Shown in pieces: positions 42,605 to 52,418 of a stretch of 64,000 nucleotides of DNA. The stretch is taken from the NCBI RefSeq assembly GCF_020164535.1, contig NZ_JAIQZC010000001.1, positions 558,001 to 622,000 on the forward strand, in the 5' to 3' direction. A program made the position numbers and the translations under genes. Below the pieces are notes generated by a model. That model was not told the DNA's origin. It saw only the letters and a list, made by a program, of their open reading frames with translations, and did no database searches. Origin of the DNA: Psychroflexus montanilacus. Lineage in GTDB: Bacteria > Bacteroidota > Bacteroidia > Flavobacteriales > Flavobacteriaceae. How positions within the stretch are numbered: the first letter of the stretch is position 1; each line of letters begins with the position of its first letter.

Positions 42605-45034
42605 TTATTCGGTTCTTAAACTTTTGGCAGGGTTCCTTGAGGCTGCTTGTATGGTTTTAAAACTCATAACCAAAACAGCAATGAGTATAATAAGCAATGC
42701 ACTCACTACAAATACCCACCAATCAATATTAGTTTTATACGCAAAGTCTTGCAACCATTGGTTCAGCCCGTACCAGGCAATCGGAATAGCAATAATAACT
42801 GCAAAACATATAGGTACCATAAATTCTTTGCAGAGTTGTAAGTTAATTCTCAAAACAGAAGCTCCGAGAATTTTTCTAATTCCGATTTCCTTAGTTTTTC
42901 TCTCTGTGGTATAAATGACCAAACCCAACAAGCCTAACACACTGATTAAAATACTCAAGCCTGTCGCCCATTTCAGTAATTTTGAAATTTTTTGTTCTTG
43001 ATCATAAAATGAAGCAACGGTTTCATCTAAGAATTTAAAATTAAAATCAGATTCTGGATAAATAGTGTTCCATTGTTTTTCTATTTCTGCTATGGTTGCT
43101 TTTAAATTATTATTTGGGTTAATGCTCATTCCTAGAGTTGTGAATTGTGAAAAACTTCGTCTATAAATATCTGGCACGAATGCCATAGGCTCAATTTCAG
43201 ATTTAAGCGATCTTTGATTGAAGTTTCGCATCACTCCAACAATAGGATATAATTTATTATTTACCCTTATCTGTTTATCGATAGCTTCTTCAGGATCATT
43301 AAAACCTAGTTCAGACAAAAGAGATTGATTAATCACATATTCTCTTATTGAATCATTTAAAGGTTTTCTTCCTGCAAGCAGTGCAATATCATAAAAATCC
43401 AAGTAGTTAGTATCTCCAAACAGCTGCTCAAAATAAATGTTGAGTTCTCCTTCTTCTTTAGGAAACGTAAGTTTGCTGCCAAACATTCTGAAAGATGCAG
43501 GTGGAGCACTGCCTAAACTTACACCTTTTATGTTTGGGTTATTCTTCAATTCATTTTTCATAAGATATCGCTTATCTACACTATCATCTTCATAAGGAAA
43601 ATTTAAATAAACTACCTCATCAGATTTAAAGCCCAAATCTTTATTCATCATATAATTGATTTGTTTGCCCACTAACAGAGTAGCGATAATGAAAACCTGA
43701 GCGATTCCAAATTGGAAAAAAGTTAAGAATTTTCTGAATTTAGATTGATCTGTATTGAAGAAGATCCGGCTTTTTAAAACTGAAACTGGCTTGAATCTAG
43801 ATAAAATTAAAGCAGGGTAGATACCTGAAAGAAGACTGACAGAAAGAAGCAAGAACAAAATTCCAATGATCGATTCTGGTCTGGTAATTAGGCCATAATC
43901 AAAACTCGGGGCTAAGTAATTTTTAAAAATTTCAAATAAAGCAAAACCTAAAAAGATAGACAGAAATCCTGAAATTAAGGTGAGAAGAAACGTTTCACCC
44001 AAAAACTGATAAATGAGTTGGGATTTGGAGCTACCCAAGGTTTTTCTAATTCCGATTTCCTTCGCTCTCTGTGTCGCTTGAGCTGTACTTAGGTTAATAA
44101 AATTTACACACCCTAGCAGTAATAAAAATATAGCAATCAATGACAAGTAAATCAACACCGATTTATCTGCAGATAAATTCCCGTAGTCAAAAATTCCGAA
44201 TTCACTAAAATGTAACTCCTCTAAAGGCTGCAGACCATATCTAGTGATACGACCATCTTTCACAGACTCTATATCTTCGTGTTCTATGGCTAATTCGTCA
44301 AGTCGGCTTTGTATGTCATCTAGCTTAGATTGCTCATTTACAAGAACAAACATTTGTGAATTAGAATTTGTACTGTTCCAGTTTTCTTGAGTTACTGTTT
44401 CTTTCATGTCGCTTTGGACGGCTGTAGGAAGCGATATGAACTCATCGAAAATTAAATCTGTTTTTTGTTTAAATTCAGTTACAATTCCAGAAATAATAGC
44501 TTGGGTTGAATCATCATATATGATAGTCTTTCCTACTATTTGATCCAATGAAAGTTCTGGGAAATACTTCTGAGCCTTTTTCTTTGTCAAAACTACTTTA
44601 TTGGGTTCCTCAAGTACATTCTCATTTCCGACCAACCAGTCATACTGAAAAATTTTAAAATAGAGTTCGTCTGTAAACACTAAACCTTCTGGGTCTTTAT
44701 ATGTAGAATTATTAACTCCGAGTCTGTAGGGTGTGAATGTGAAAAGGGAAGACGCAGTTTCAATTCCAGGTAGTCCTTCTTTTACTTTCTTTTTCAATGG
44801 TGAATTTACAGCACCAAAACTATCTTTACCTTCTGGCGATTCATAGTTGGAAATCAATCTAAAGACGCGCTCTTTATTGGGGTGAAAATTATCAAAAGAA
44901 AAATCATGATAAATCATCAAACCAATCACAAAAGAAGCGCTAAGCCCAATGGCTAAACTCACGATATTGATCGCCGAAAACAATTTGTTTTTCCAGATAT
45001 TCCTCCAAGCAATTTTAAAATAGTTACGTATCAT
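42605..45034 (-). CDS. FtsX/MacB-type permease, fifth of five
   Basis: An 809-residue permease of the Bacteroidetes type in which two MacB-like halves are fused. A first helix (about 20-45, after MIRNYFKIAWRNIWKNK) leads to a large periplasmic MacB_PCD domain, then an FtsX bundle of three helices (about 285-425, with INLSTAQATQRAKEIGIRKTLGS), a further helix near 430-450, a second periplasmic domain and a C-terminal FtsX bundle (about 685-800, with TKEIGIRKILGASV). It ends in NPAKSLRTE, as do its paralogues. It probably moves a hydrophobic or peptide substrate from the inner membrane or periplasm to the adaptor. Its gene is preceded by a 35-base palindrome. Confidence 0.9.
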   Translation of the reverse strand: MIRNYFKIAWRNIWKNKLFSAINIVSLAIGLSASFVIGLMIYHDFSFDNFHPNKERVFRLISNYESPEGKDSFGAVNSPLKKKVKEGLPGIETASSLFTFTPYRLGVNNSTYKDPEGLVFTDELYFKIFQYDWLVGNENVLEEPNKVVLTKKKAQKYFPELSLDQIVGKTIIYDDSTQAIISGIVTEFKQKTDLIFDEFISLPTAVQSDMKETVTQENWNSTNSNSQMFVLVNEQSKLDDIQSRLDELAIEHEDIESVKDGRITRYGLQPLEELHFSEFGIFDYGNLSADKSVLIYLSLIAIFLLLLGCVNFINLSTAQATQRAKEIGIRKTLGSSKSQLIYQFLGETFLLTLISGFLSIFLGFALFEIFKNYLAPSFDYGLITRPESIIGILFLLLSVSLLSGIYPALILSRFKPVSVLKSRIFFNTDQSKFRKFLTFFQFGIAQVFIIATLLVGKQINYMMNKDLGFKSDEVVYLNFPYEDDSVDKRYLMKNELKNNPNIKGVSLGSAPPASFRMFGSKLTFPKEEGELNIYFEQLFGDTNYLDFYDIALLAGRKPLNDSIREYVINQSLLSELGFNDPEEAIDKQIRVNNKLYPIVGVMRNFNQRSLKSEIEPMAFVPDIYRRSFSQFTTLGMSINPNNNLKATIAEIEKQWNTIYPESDFNFKFLDETVASFYDQEQKISKLLKWATGLSILISVLGLLGLVIYTTERKTKEIGIRKILGASVLRINLQLCKEFMVPICFAVIIAIPIAWYGLNQWLQDFAYKTNIDWWVFVVSALLIILIAVLVMSFKTIQAASRNPAKSLRTE

Positions 45035-45049
45035 AAGGTTTTATTTTTA

Positions 45050-45084
45050 AAGACCTAACAGGTTTTAAAAACCTGTTAGGTCTT
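45050..45084. repeat. 35-base near-perfect palindrome inside the efflux operon
   Basis: Arms of 17 bases (AAGACCTAACAGGTTTT and its complement) are separated by one base. It fills most of the 54-base gap between the fourth and fifth permease genes. No T run follows on the minus strand, so it is not a classical terminator; it may be an mRNA-stability or attenuation element or a dispersed palindromic repeat. Confidence 0.8.
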
Positions 45085-45088
45085 ACTT

Positions 45089-47521
45089 TTACTCAGTTCT
45101 TAAACTTTTAACAGGATTGGCTAAAGCTGCTTTGATGGCTTGAAAACTGACGGTTACGATGGCAATAAAAATAACCAGCAGTGCAGCAAACACAAGGATA
45201 CTCCAGCCTATTTGAATACGGTATGAAAAGTCTTGAAGCCAGATGTTCATAAAATACCAGCCTAAGGGAAGAGCGATAAGGGTTGAAATAGCTACCAGCT
45301 TTAAAAAGTCGATGGTCAATCTTAATGTGATCTGGCTCACACTGGCGCCCAGTACTTTGCGTACTCCTATTTCTTTGATTCTTGTCTGAGCGTTATATGT
45401 TGCCAGAGCAAAAAGACCTAAACAGGCAATAAAAATGGAGAGACAAGTAAACACCATAAAAATGTTACCAAGACGACTTTCTTCTTTGTAAGATTTATCA
45501 AAAGCATCATCCATAAAACGATAGTCAAAAGGCTGTCCTGGTGCTTTTGACGCCCACATATTCTCTATACTAGAAAGGACACCTGTAAGGTCTGCAGTCT
45601 TCAATTTGATCGCCATGTAACCTGTAGAACTATCCATAAACAGGGCTAATGCGCCTATGTCGTCTCTAAGCGATTCATAATGGAAATCTTGAACCACCCC
45701 TAAAATTTTAAAGTATAAAGGTTCGCCCAATTCAACTTCCTGGGTAATTCTAACCCCCAAAGCCTCTTCTGCGTTTAAACCTAGTAATTTAAGTGTAGAT
45801 TCATTAATGATGACTGATGTTGAGTCTGAGACAAACTGCCCATTGAAGTTTCGTCCGCTTATCAATTTTAAATCAAGTGTATTCAAATAATGCTCATCTA
45901 CTTTCCATACTTGGGACTGTATAGCGTATTGTTGATCCATTTTCCCCTCCTGAAAAAAAGAAGTGCTTGAACGTGAAGAGGACACTGGCATAAAGCTACT
46001 CACGGTAGCGTTTTGAACCGCACTTAAACTCAATACCTCCTGTCGCAGTGCATTGATTTGTTCCCCTGCTGCATAGGTATCGTTGATAATAAGCACCTGT
46101 TCCTTATCAAAACCTAGATCTTTATTCTGTATAAATTTTAACTGTTGAGAAACGACTAAGGTTCCTACTATTAAGAACACGGCTACACCAAACTGAAATA
46201 CAACTAAAAAACTACGCATATTCCATTTGCTGCTTTTTTGAAACCTATTGCCTTTTAAGGTATCTATGGGAGCAAATTTTGAAATAACAAATGCTGGATA
46301 ACTGCCCGAAATCAATCCAAGAATAATCGTGATCAATATCAACCACACATAAAACATAGGGTTTTCGAAAGGAATAGAAATAGCTCGACCAGCCAAGTCA
46401 TTAAAAAATGGCAGTGCTATGTAAGAAACAAGCACAGCAAGTAACATAGATACAAAAACAACAATCCCGGACTCTGTCAAAAATTGAATGATTAATTGTC
46501 CCCGGTTAGAACCAAGTGTTTTGCGTATTCCTACCTCTTTGGCTCTTTTAAGCGAATGAGCTGTCGAGAGATTCATAAAATTCACGCTGGCCAGAAAAAT
46601 CAAGAAAAGGCCGATGAATGAGAGGATGTAAACATTCTGCATATCTCCTACCTGAGACATTTCAACCTTATTATCTGAATGTAGATGAATGTCCGTTAGT
46701 GGAATGCTGTGATATCGTATGTAATTTCCCGAAGCCAAGAAAGAATCCGCAGTCATCCCTGGAAAGGTTCTAGTTGCCCAGGGGAGCACATATTTTTCTA
46801 ATAAACCGTCCAGTTGCAATTGGAAATTATCCATGTTGGTTTCTGGTGATAGCTTGATGAATGTAAAGTAATTATTACCACCCCAGATATCTTCGCGAGA
46901 GGCTACATTTCCGGCCATGGCCATGAATATCGTGTAACCTTTAAGAAAAGAATTGTCGGGCAAATCTTCTATAACACCAGTGACTTGAAAGGTTTCTTTG
47001 TTATTCAGCAAGAGATTTTCACCTACAACATCCACGCTACCAAAATGATTTTCAGCAGCCGTTCTTGTCATGACTAGGGTATTTGGCTTTTCCAGTGCAG
47101 TCTTTTTATTCCCATGAATGAGTTCCAAACCGAACATCTCAAAAAATGTAGAGTCAGCATACGTGGTATGAAGCTCTTTGATGTTATCGGTTTTTTGAAC
47201 ATCTCTGAACAAATTACTCCCCTGAATTCTAAAACGAGTTGTTTGCTCAACTTCTGCAAAGTCCCGTTTTACAGCACCTGCAAGTGGCGGAGCAGTTTCA
47301 GCAGCTTTAATCTCTGCACCGCCAAATTTGATTTCCATATCAATTCTATGAATGCGGTCAGAATCGGCAAACATTTTATCATGATTGAGTTCTTCATAAA
47401 TATAAAGTGCGATCAATAAACCACCTGCCATTCCTATAGCAAGACCTAAGGTATTGATGAGGGTGAAAAAAGGCTGATTTTTTAAACCTCTTAGTCCCAT
47501 TTTAAAATAGTTCCTTATCAT
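45089..47521 (-). CDS. FtsX/MacB-type permease, fourth of five
   Basis: An 810-residue fused-repeat permease with the same plan as its neighbours: N-terminal helix (about 20-42), periplasmic MacB_PCD domain (about 50-285), FtsX bundle (about 290-420, with NFMNLSTAHSLKRAKEVGIRKTLGS), helix near 440, second periplasmic domain, C-terminal FtsX bundle (about 690-800, with RIKEIGVRKVLGASV) and the ending NPVKSLRTE. The duplicated EIGVRK-LG segments are the coupling helices that touch the ATPase, so one polypeptide could form a complete permease dimer equivalent. It follows the third permease gene by 24 bases. Substrate not predictable. Confidence 0.9.
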   Translation of the reverse strand: MIRNYFKMGLRGLKNQPFFTLINTLGLAIGMAGGLLIALYIYEELNHDKMFADSDRIHRIDMEIKFGGAEIKAAETAPPLAGAVKRDFAEVEQTTRFRIQGSNLFRDVQKTDNIKELHTTYADSTFFEMFGLELIHGNKKTALEKPNTLVMTRTAAENHFGSVDVVGENLLLNNKETFQVTGVIEDLPDNSFLKGYTIFMAMAGNVASREDIWGGNNYFTFIKLSPETNMDNFQLQLDGLLEKYVLPWATRTFPGMTADSFLASGNYIRYHSIPLTDIHLHSDNKVEMSQVGDMQNVYILSFIGLFLIFLASVNFMNLSTAHSLKRAKEVGIRKTLGSNRGQLIIQFLTESGIVVFVSMLLAVLVSYIALPFFNDLAGRAISIPFENPMFYVWLILITIILGLISGSYPAFVISKFAPIDTLKGNRFQKSSKWNMRSFLVVFQFGVAVFLIVGTLVVSQQLKFIQNKDLGFDKEQVLIINDTYAAGEQINALRQEVLSLSAVQNATVSSFMPVSSSRSSTSFFQEGKMDQQYAIQSQVWKVDEHYLNTLDLKLISGRNFNGQFVSDSTSVIINESTLKLLGLNAEEALGVRITQEVELGEPLYFKILGVVQDFHYESLRDDIGALALFMDSSTGYMAIKLKTADLTGVLSSIENMWASKAPGQPFDYRFMDDAFDKSYKEESRLGNIFMVFTCLSIFIACLGLFALATYNAQTRIKEIGVRKVLGASVSQITLRLTIDFLKLVAISTLIALPLGWYFMNIWLQDFSYRIQIGWSILVFAALLVIFIAIVTVSFQAIKAALANPVKSLRTE

Positions 47522-47545
47522 AGTTTTGAGTTTTAGTCTGTTTAA

Positions 47546-49954
47546 TTATTCGGTTCTTAAACTTTTTACAGGGTTTGCTATAGCTGCTTTAAAGCTTTTT
47601 AAAACAATGGTTCCAAATGCAATGAGTGTGGTGATGAATGCTGCAAATAAAAACACCCACCAGTTAATTTCTATTCTATATGCAAAATCTTGAAGCCATT
47701 GTTCCATCAAGAAATAACCAAGCGGAAATGCTATAACAAATGATACCAATATGAGCTTTATAAAATCTTTGGAAAGCAAACCTATGATCTCTGGAACACT
47801 AGATCCTAAAACCTTTCTTATTCCAATTTCTCTCACTCTTCTTTCTGCTGCAAAAGTCACCAGACCAAATAAACCCATGCAAGCAACCAAAATGGTTAAC
47901 CCCGTAAAAACACTGAGTATATCTCTCATCTTTTTCTCCTTGAGATAAGTGTTGTCAAACGATTCATTTAAAAAAGTGTAACTAAATGGCTGCTTAATAT
48001 TAATTTTTTGCCATTTACTTTCAATACTCGTAAGAAGTGAAGAAACATCTGCTGTATTAGTTCTTATTATCACCCCACCGTAAGGATTATGTTTTAGGAT
48101 TAATGGTTCAATTTTACGATGAAGCGACTTGAAATGGAAGTCTTTGACAACCCCTATTACCGTGAGTAATTGACCACCTTCATTTGTATCTTGAGTAAAC
48201 GTTTTACCTATAGGATCTTCATAAAAACCTAGCGATTTTGATGCAGTTTCATTAATAATTACTTTATCCTGTTCAGCGCCAAATTCTTTTGAAAAATTTC
48301 TTCCTTCTAAAAGTTTAAGTTTGAGTGTAGGAATGTAATATTCATCTACATTATAAATAAACATCCTACGTTGATATTCATCTCCTAGTAAGACCCCAGA
48401 CATACTCACATCGGTTTCACCAGCGGGTAAAAAAGATGAGTTAGTAATGGATTTTACTTTTGGATCTTCTAAAACTTGATTTATAAATGATTGGCGTTGC
48501 TCACCAATTAATTGGGCATCTCTAATTACTAGAATGTGATCTTTGTTGTACCCAAGATCTTTATTCTGAATAAACGCCAATTGTTGGTATACGATAATTA
48601 TAGCCAGAATAAGCCCCGCTGATATGACAAATTGAAAGATTACAAGCCCATTTCTTAAATTGCTTTTACCAGAAGTTGTAAACTTGCTTTTTAAAACTAA
48701 AATAGGTTGAATGGATGAAAGGTAAAATGCTGGGTAACCACCAGCCAGTACAGTTACGATAAAAATCAAGATTAAAGTTAATATAACAATCGAAAATTGA
48801 AGCAAATCTTTTATTTCAAATGCTTTACCTGCAAGTTGATTGAAGGTTGGAAGAAAAAGAAACACTAATAATCCAGCTAACACTACCGCAATAATAGTTG
48901 CGATGAATGATTCAATTAAAAACTGTTTTATTAACTGATTTTGTTTGGAACCAAGGGCTTTTCTAATTCCCACTTCTTTTGCTCTTTTTGAAGCAGCAGC
49001 AGTGGCTAAATTCATAAAATTTATACAAGCAATTAGAAGCATAAATAACGCTACTGCCCCGAAGATGTATAAATATTTGACATCCATCCCAGGTTTCAAG
49101 TCACCGCTGCTCACAAATCCAGGATTCAGATGAATAGCTGTTAACGGTTGTAAAAAAAGACCCACTTCATTTTCATCTTTAAATTTAGAATAAGATACCC
49201 CTAGTGCTTCCCGGATTTGGGGGCCCATATACTTATTGATTATTGTTGGTAATTTTGCTTCTAACTCTTTATACTTGCTACCATCTTTCAATAGTAAGTA
49301 GGTGTGAAAGTCAGAATTAACCCAAGAGGTACTATTTGCATATTCATACCCATTCATAGAGGCAAATACATCAAATTCAAAATGGGATTTTTTAGAAATC
49401 TCTTGAAATACGGCTGTTACTGTAAATTGCTTATCCCCTTCTTCAAAGCTTAAGTTTTTACCTATTGGATCTTCAGTTCCAAAATAGAGATTAGCTTGAT
49501 CTTGACTTATAATTATTGAATTTGGATTTTCTAGAGGATTGGCACTATCCCCTTTTATAATATCAAAATCAAATACTTCAAGAAATCCTGAATCTATATA
49601 AGCAAACTCAAAATCACGGAAATGTTTATTATTATAAGTGAATTTGGGGTCGTTCATTTTCCGAAGTCGAACAGCATCAATTACCTCTGGAAACTCACTT
49701 TCTAAGGTTTGTGCAACAGGTGGCATGACTACAGCTTCACTTATTTGTTCACCACCAACATTTGCCTTAAAAACCACCCGAACAATATCATCAGCCTTTT
49801 GATTGAATTTATCGTAGCTTGACTCATCAAGTATAAAAAGAAGAATAAGTAAACATGTAGCCAAGCCAAAACTTAAGCCTATAATATTTATGCTGTATAT
49901 TCCTTTATTCTTTAGAATATTTCTGAATGCGATTTTAAAATAGTTCCTTATCAT
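47546..49954 (-). CDS. FtsX/MacB-type permease, third of five
   Basis: An 802-residue permease with the standard plan: N-terminal helix (about 18-42), periplasmic domain with DDIVRVVFKANVGGEQ, FtsX bundle (about 285-420, NFMNLATAAASKRAKEVGIRKALGS), central helix near 435-455, second periplasmic domain and C-terminal FtsX bundle (about 685-795, RRVREIGIRKVLGSSV), ending NPVKSLRTE. It is closest in look to the fourth and first permeases. It sits in the middle of the operon, 46 bases after the second permease gene. Efflux of an antimicrobial, peptide or lipid is the family expectation. Confidence 0.9.
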   Translation of the reverse strand: MIRNYFKIAFRNILKNKGIYSINIIGLSFGLATCLLILLFILDESSYDKFNQKADDIVRVVFKANVGGEQISEAVVMPPVAQTLESEFPEVIDAVRLRKMNDPKFTYNNKHFRDFEFAYIDSGFLEVFDFDIIKGDSANPLENPNSIIISQDQANLYFGTEDPIGKNLSFEEGDKQFTVTAVFQEISKKSHFEFDVFASMNGYEYANSTSWVNSDFHTYLLLKDGSKYKELEAKLPTIINKYMGPQIREALGVSYSKFKDENEVGLFLQPLTAIHLNPGFVSSGDLKPGMDVKYLYIFGAVALFMLLIACINFMNLATAAASKRAKEVGIRKALGSKQNQLIKQFLIESFIATIIAVVLAGLLVFLFLPTFNQLAGKAFEIKDLLQFSIVILTLILIFIVTVLAGGYPAFYLSSIQPILVLKSKFTTSGKSNLRNGLVIFQFVISAGLILAIIIVYQQLAFIQNKDLGYNKDHILVIRDAQLIGEQRQSFINQVLEDPKVKSITNSSFLPAGETDVSMSGVLLGDEYQRRMFIYNVDEYYIPTLKLKLLEGRNFSKEFGAEQDKVIINETASKSLGFYEDPIGKTFTQDTNEGGQLLTVIGVVKDFHFKSLHRKIEPLILKHNPYGGVIIRTNTADVSSLLTSIESKWQKINIKQPFSYTFLNESFDNTYLKEKKMRDILSVFTGLTILVACMGLFGLVTFAAERRVREIGIRKVLGSSVPEIIGLLSKDFIKLILVSFVIAFPLGYFLMEQWLQDFAYRIEINWWVFLFAAFITTLIAFGTIVLKSFKAAIANPVKSLRTE

Positions 49955-50000
49955 AATGATTTTTTTATGCTCTATTCAGTACTTGTTGTAGAAATAATGT

Positions 50001-52385
50001 TTATTCTGCTTTTAAACTATCTACCGGATTTGCCATAGCAGACCTAATGGCTCGCAGACCTAATGTTAATGAGGTAATAGCCAACGCTATAAAAGCAGCT
50101 AATCCAAACATCCACCACTTAATGGTAATACTATAAGCAAAACTATCTAACCATAAATTCATGGTGTACCAAGCTATAGGAAAGGCTATAAGTGTTGCAA
50201 TGCCCACTAATATGATGTAATCTTTAGATAAAAGAATCACAATATTGGACACACTAGAACCTAAAACTTTTCTGACTCCAATTTCTTTTACTTTTCGTTT
50301 TGCCGAAAAAGAAATTAAACCAAAAAGACCTAAACTAGAAATGAAAATTGCCAGAATAGCAGTAATACTAACGGTTTGAAGAATACCCTCAATGAGTAAA
50401 TATTGCCCACTAACTTTATCTGCTAGTCTCGATTGTACATACGTTTTTCGAGAATCTATGCTATTAAATGTTGAGGTTAATATATTCTCGATCGCAGCTT
50501 CATGCCCTTCTTGAACACGAACTGTTAAAAATCGATGTGCTTCTAGTCTTTTACGGTCTCTAAAAATGTGAACCAATGGTTCTACTGCATTTTGCAAGTC
50601 TTGGTAATGAAAGTCTTTTACAACACCAACTATTGGATATCCTGATTCTTCATTACCTTTAAATTTCATTCTTTTTCCCTCAATGGATTCCCACCCAAAG
50701 GCTTTTAGCGCAGCTTCATTAATAATAGCTGGATGATCATCAGCCTTATCAAGATTTCTGTCAAAATGACGGCCTTTTATAATTGGAACTTCCAAGGTTT
50801 TTAGATACGAATCATCCGCATAAGAACGTCGCATCCTAACGTCTGTGTTTTGAACAGGATCACTATAGGTGCTATAATTAAAATAATAATCTGAAGGTAT
50901 AGACTGACTTGTAGAAACACTTTTTACATAAGGACTAGATTCTAAGGTATTCAAAAGTGCATTAAATTTTGATTGAGCGACATCTATATTTTTATAGTCC
51001 AAATCTATATGACCTACCAAGATATTTTCACGTTGAAAACCAAGGTCGGCATTTTTCATATACCCGATCTGTGTATTCAAAATTATAGCGATACTTATGC
51101 AAAGAATCGCTATACTAAATTGTAGAATAATAAATGAATTTCGCCATATAAAATTATGCTTTATATGTTGCAGTTTCCCTTTAATTCCCATGGTTACAGG
51201 AATTTTCACAAACCGAAGACTTGGAAAAACAGAGACCAATAAGGTTGACAAAATTCCTATCAATATAATACCAATAACTACTGGGTAATCCTCCAGAAAA
51301 TCAAATGAAATTTGACCAAACTCGGGGCCAAATGTATCATTTAATCTTGGTAGATTTATGCTTAGAAATAAAAATCCCGATAGGAGTATTGATGTAAAAA
51401 CCAAGATACCATTCTCTATACAATACTGGATAATAAGGCTTCTTTTAGTACTTCCTAACACTTTTCTCACCGCAATGGTCTTGGTGCGACTAAACATGGT
51501 TGAGGTGTTGAGATTGAGAAGATTGACTAAAATGATAAATAAAATAAAAAAAGCAGCTGCTATAGAACTCGTGATAATGATATCAACAACAGGAATGGCA
51601 TTTGTTCTCATCGCTTCAAAAGACATAACCTTTATGTCTGCAATTGTTGCTATATCATCATAATTTGCTTTTAACAATTGATCCACTTGGTTTTCAAGTT
51701 TTGTAATGTCTGCATTAGCTCGTAACTTCAAAAAAATTGGCGAAAAACTATTGCTCCAATTCGTCTGTGCTTTAAAAATTGGGTTGTCTTCAAGAATGGT
51801 GTTAGGCAATAAAACTCCCAATCGGAACGAGGAATATGGGCTAATGGGTTCAATAACTCCTGTTACTTTTAAATTCAAGGTATCTGCACCAATAAGGGTC
51901 TTGCCAACAGGGTTTATATCACCAAAAATTTGTTGACTGACTTTGTTGGTAAGCACTACGGAATACTTTTCTTTCAATGCTGTTTTGGCGTCACCATATT
52001 TTAAAGGAAGCTCAAATACCTCAAAAAATTCAGGATTAGCATAACTAGTTTCTTTTTGAAAATCTCTACCTTCAAATTCTAACCAAATATTACCCCAACC
52101 ATGCATGTGTGTCCCAGCAACCACCTCGGTTGAATTTTCAACCAATTGATCTAATAAAGGGTAGGGAACTTCTCGGTAATTGTTACCATCTTTTAAAATG
52201 GTCTTTAGGTAAACAATTTTATCTTTTTCAGGGATATATTCATCAGCAGTGTAATAAGCATACACAGAAAATAATAAAGTTAATACGCTTGAAATACCAA
52301 TACTAAGACCAATAAGGTTTAGCAGGGAAAGTGTTTTATTTTTCCAAAGATTCCTAATTGATATTTTAAAATGATTTTTAAGCAT
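50001..52385 (-). CDS. FtsX/MacB-type permease, second of five (most diverged)
   Basis: A 794-residue permease with the same fused double-MacB plan, but the most diverged of the five. The first coupling region reads LNTSTMFSRTKTIAVRKVLGS where the others have (A/S)T-x-x-x-x-x-RA-(K/T)E-(V/I)G-(I/M)RK-(T/A)LGS, and the ending is NPVDSLKAE where the others end KSLRTE. The second coupling region (KVKEIGVRKVLGSSV) is normal. The altered first coupling helix suggests weaker or different ATPase contact at one half. It follows the first permease gene by 33 bases. Substrate unknown. Confidence 0.88.
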   Translation of the reverse strand: MLKNHFKISIRNLWKNKTLSLLNLIGLSIGISSVLTLLFSVYAYYTADEYIPEKDKIVYLKTILKDGNNYREVPYPLLDQLVENSTEVVAGTHMHGWGNIWLEFEGRDFQKETSYANPEFFEVFELPLKYGDAKTALKEKYSVVLTNKVSQQIFGDINPVGKTLIGADTLNLKVTGVIEPISPYSSFRLGVLLPNTILEDNPIFKAQTNWSNSFSPIFLKLRANADITKLENQVDQLLKANYDDIATIADIKVMSFEAMRTNAIPVVDIIITSSIAAAFFILFIILVNLLNLNTSTMFSRTKTIAVRKVLGSTKRSLIIQYCIENGILVFTSILLSGFLFLSINLPRLNDTFGPEFGQISFDFLEDYPVVIGIILIGILSTLLVSVFPSLRFVKIPVTMGIKGKLQHIKHNFIWRNSFIILQFSIAILCISIAIILNTQIGYMKNADLGFQRENILVGHIDLDYKNIDVAQSKFNALLNTLESSPYVKSVSTSQSIPSDYYFNYSTYSDPVQNTDVRMRRSYADDSYLKTLEVPIIKGRHFDRNLDKADDHPAIINEAALKAFGWESIEGKRMKFKGNEESGYPIVGVVKDFHYQDLQNAVEPLVHIFRDRKRLEAHRFLTVRVQEGHEAAIENILTSTFNSIDSRKTYVQSRLADKVSGQYLLIEGILQTVSITAILAIFISSLGLFGLISFSAKRKVKEIGVRKVLGSSVSNIVILLSKDYIILVGIATLIAFPIAWYTMNLWLDSFAYSITIKWWMFGLAAFIALAITSLTLGLRAIRSAMANPVDSLKAE

Positions 52386-52418
52386 AATGCTGATTTATTT
52401 ATGGTTATCAAAAGTGAA

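Noticed and set aside
42570-42914. 114-codon plus-strand frame across the fifth permease and second ATPase ends
   Set aside because: Antisense shadow of two clear genes, without any recognisable domain.
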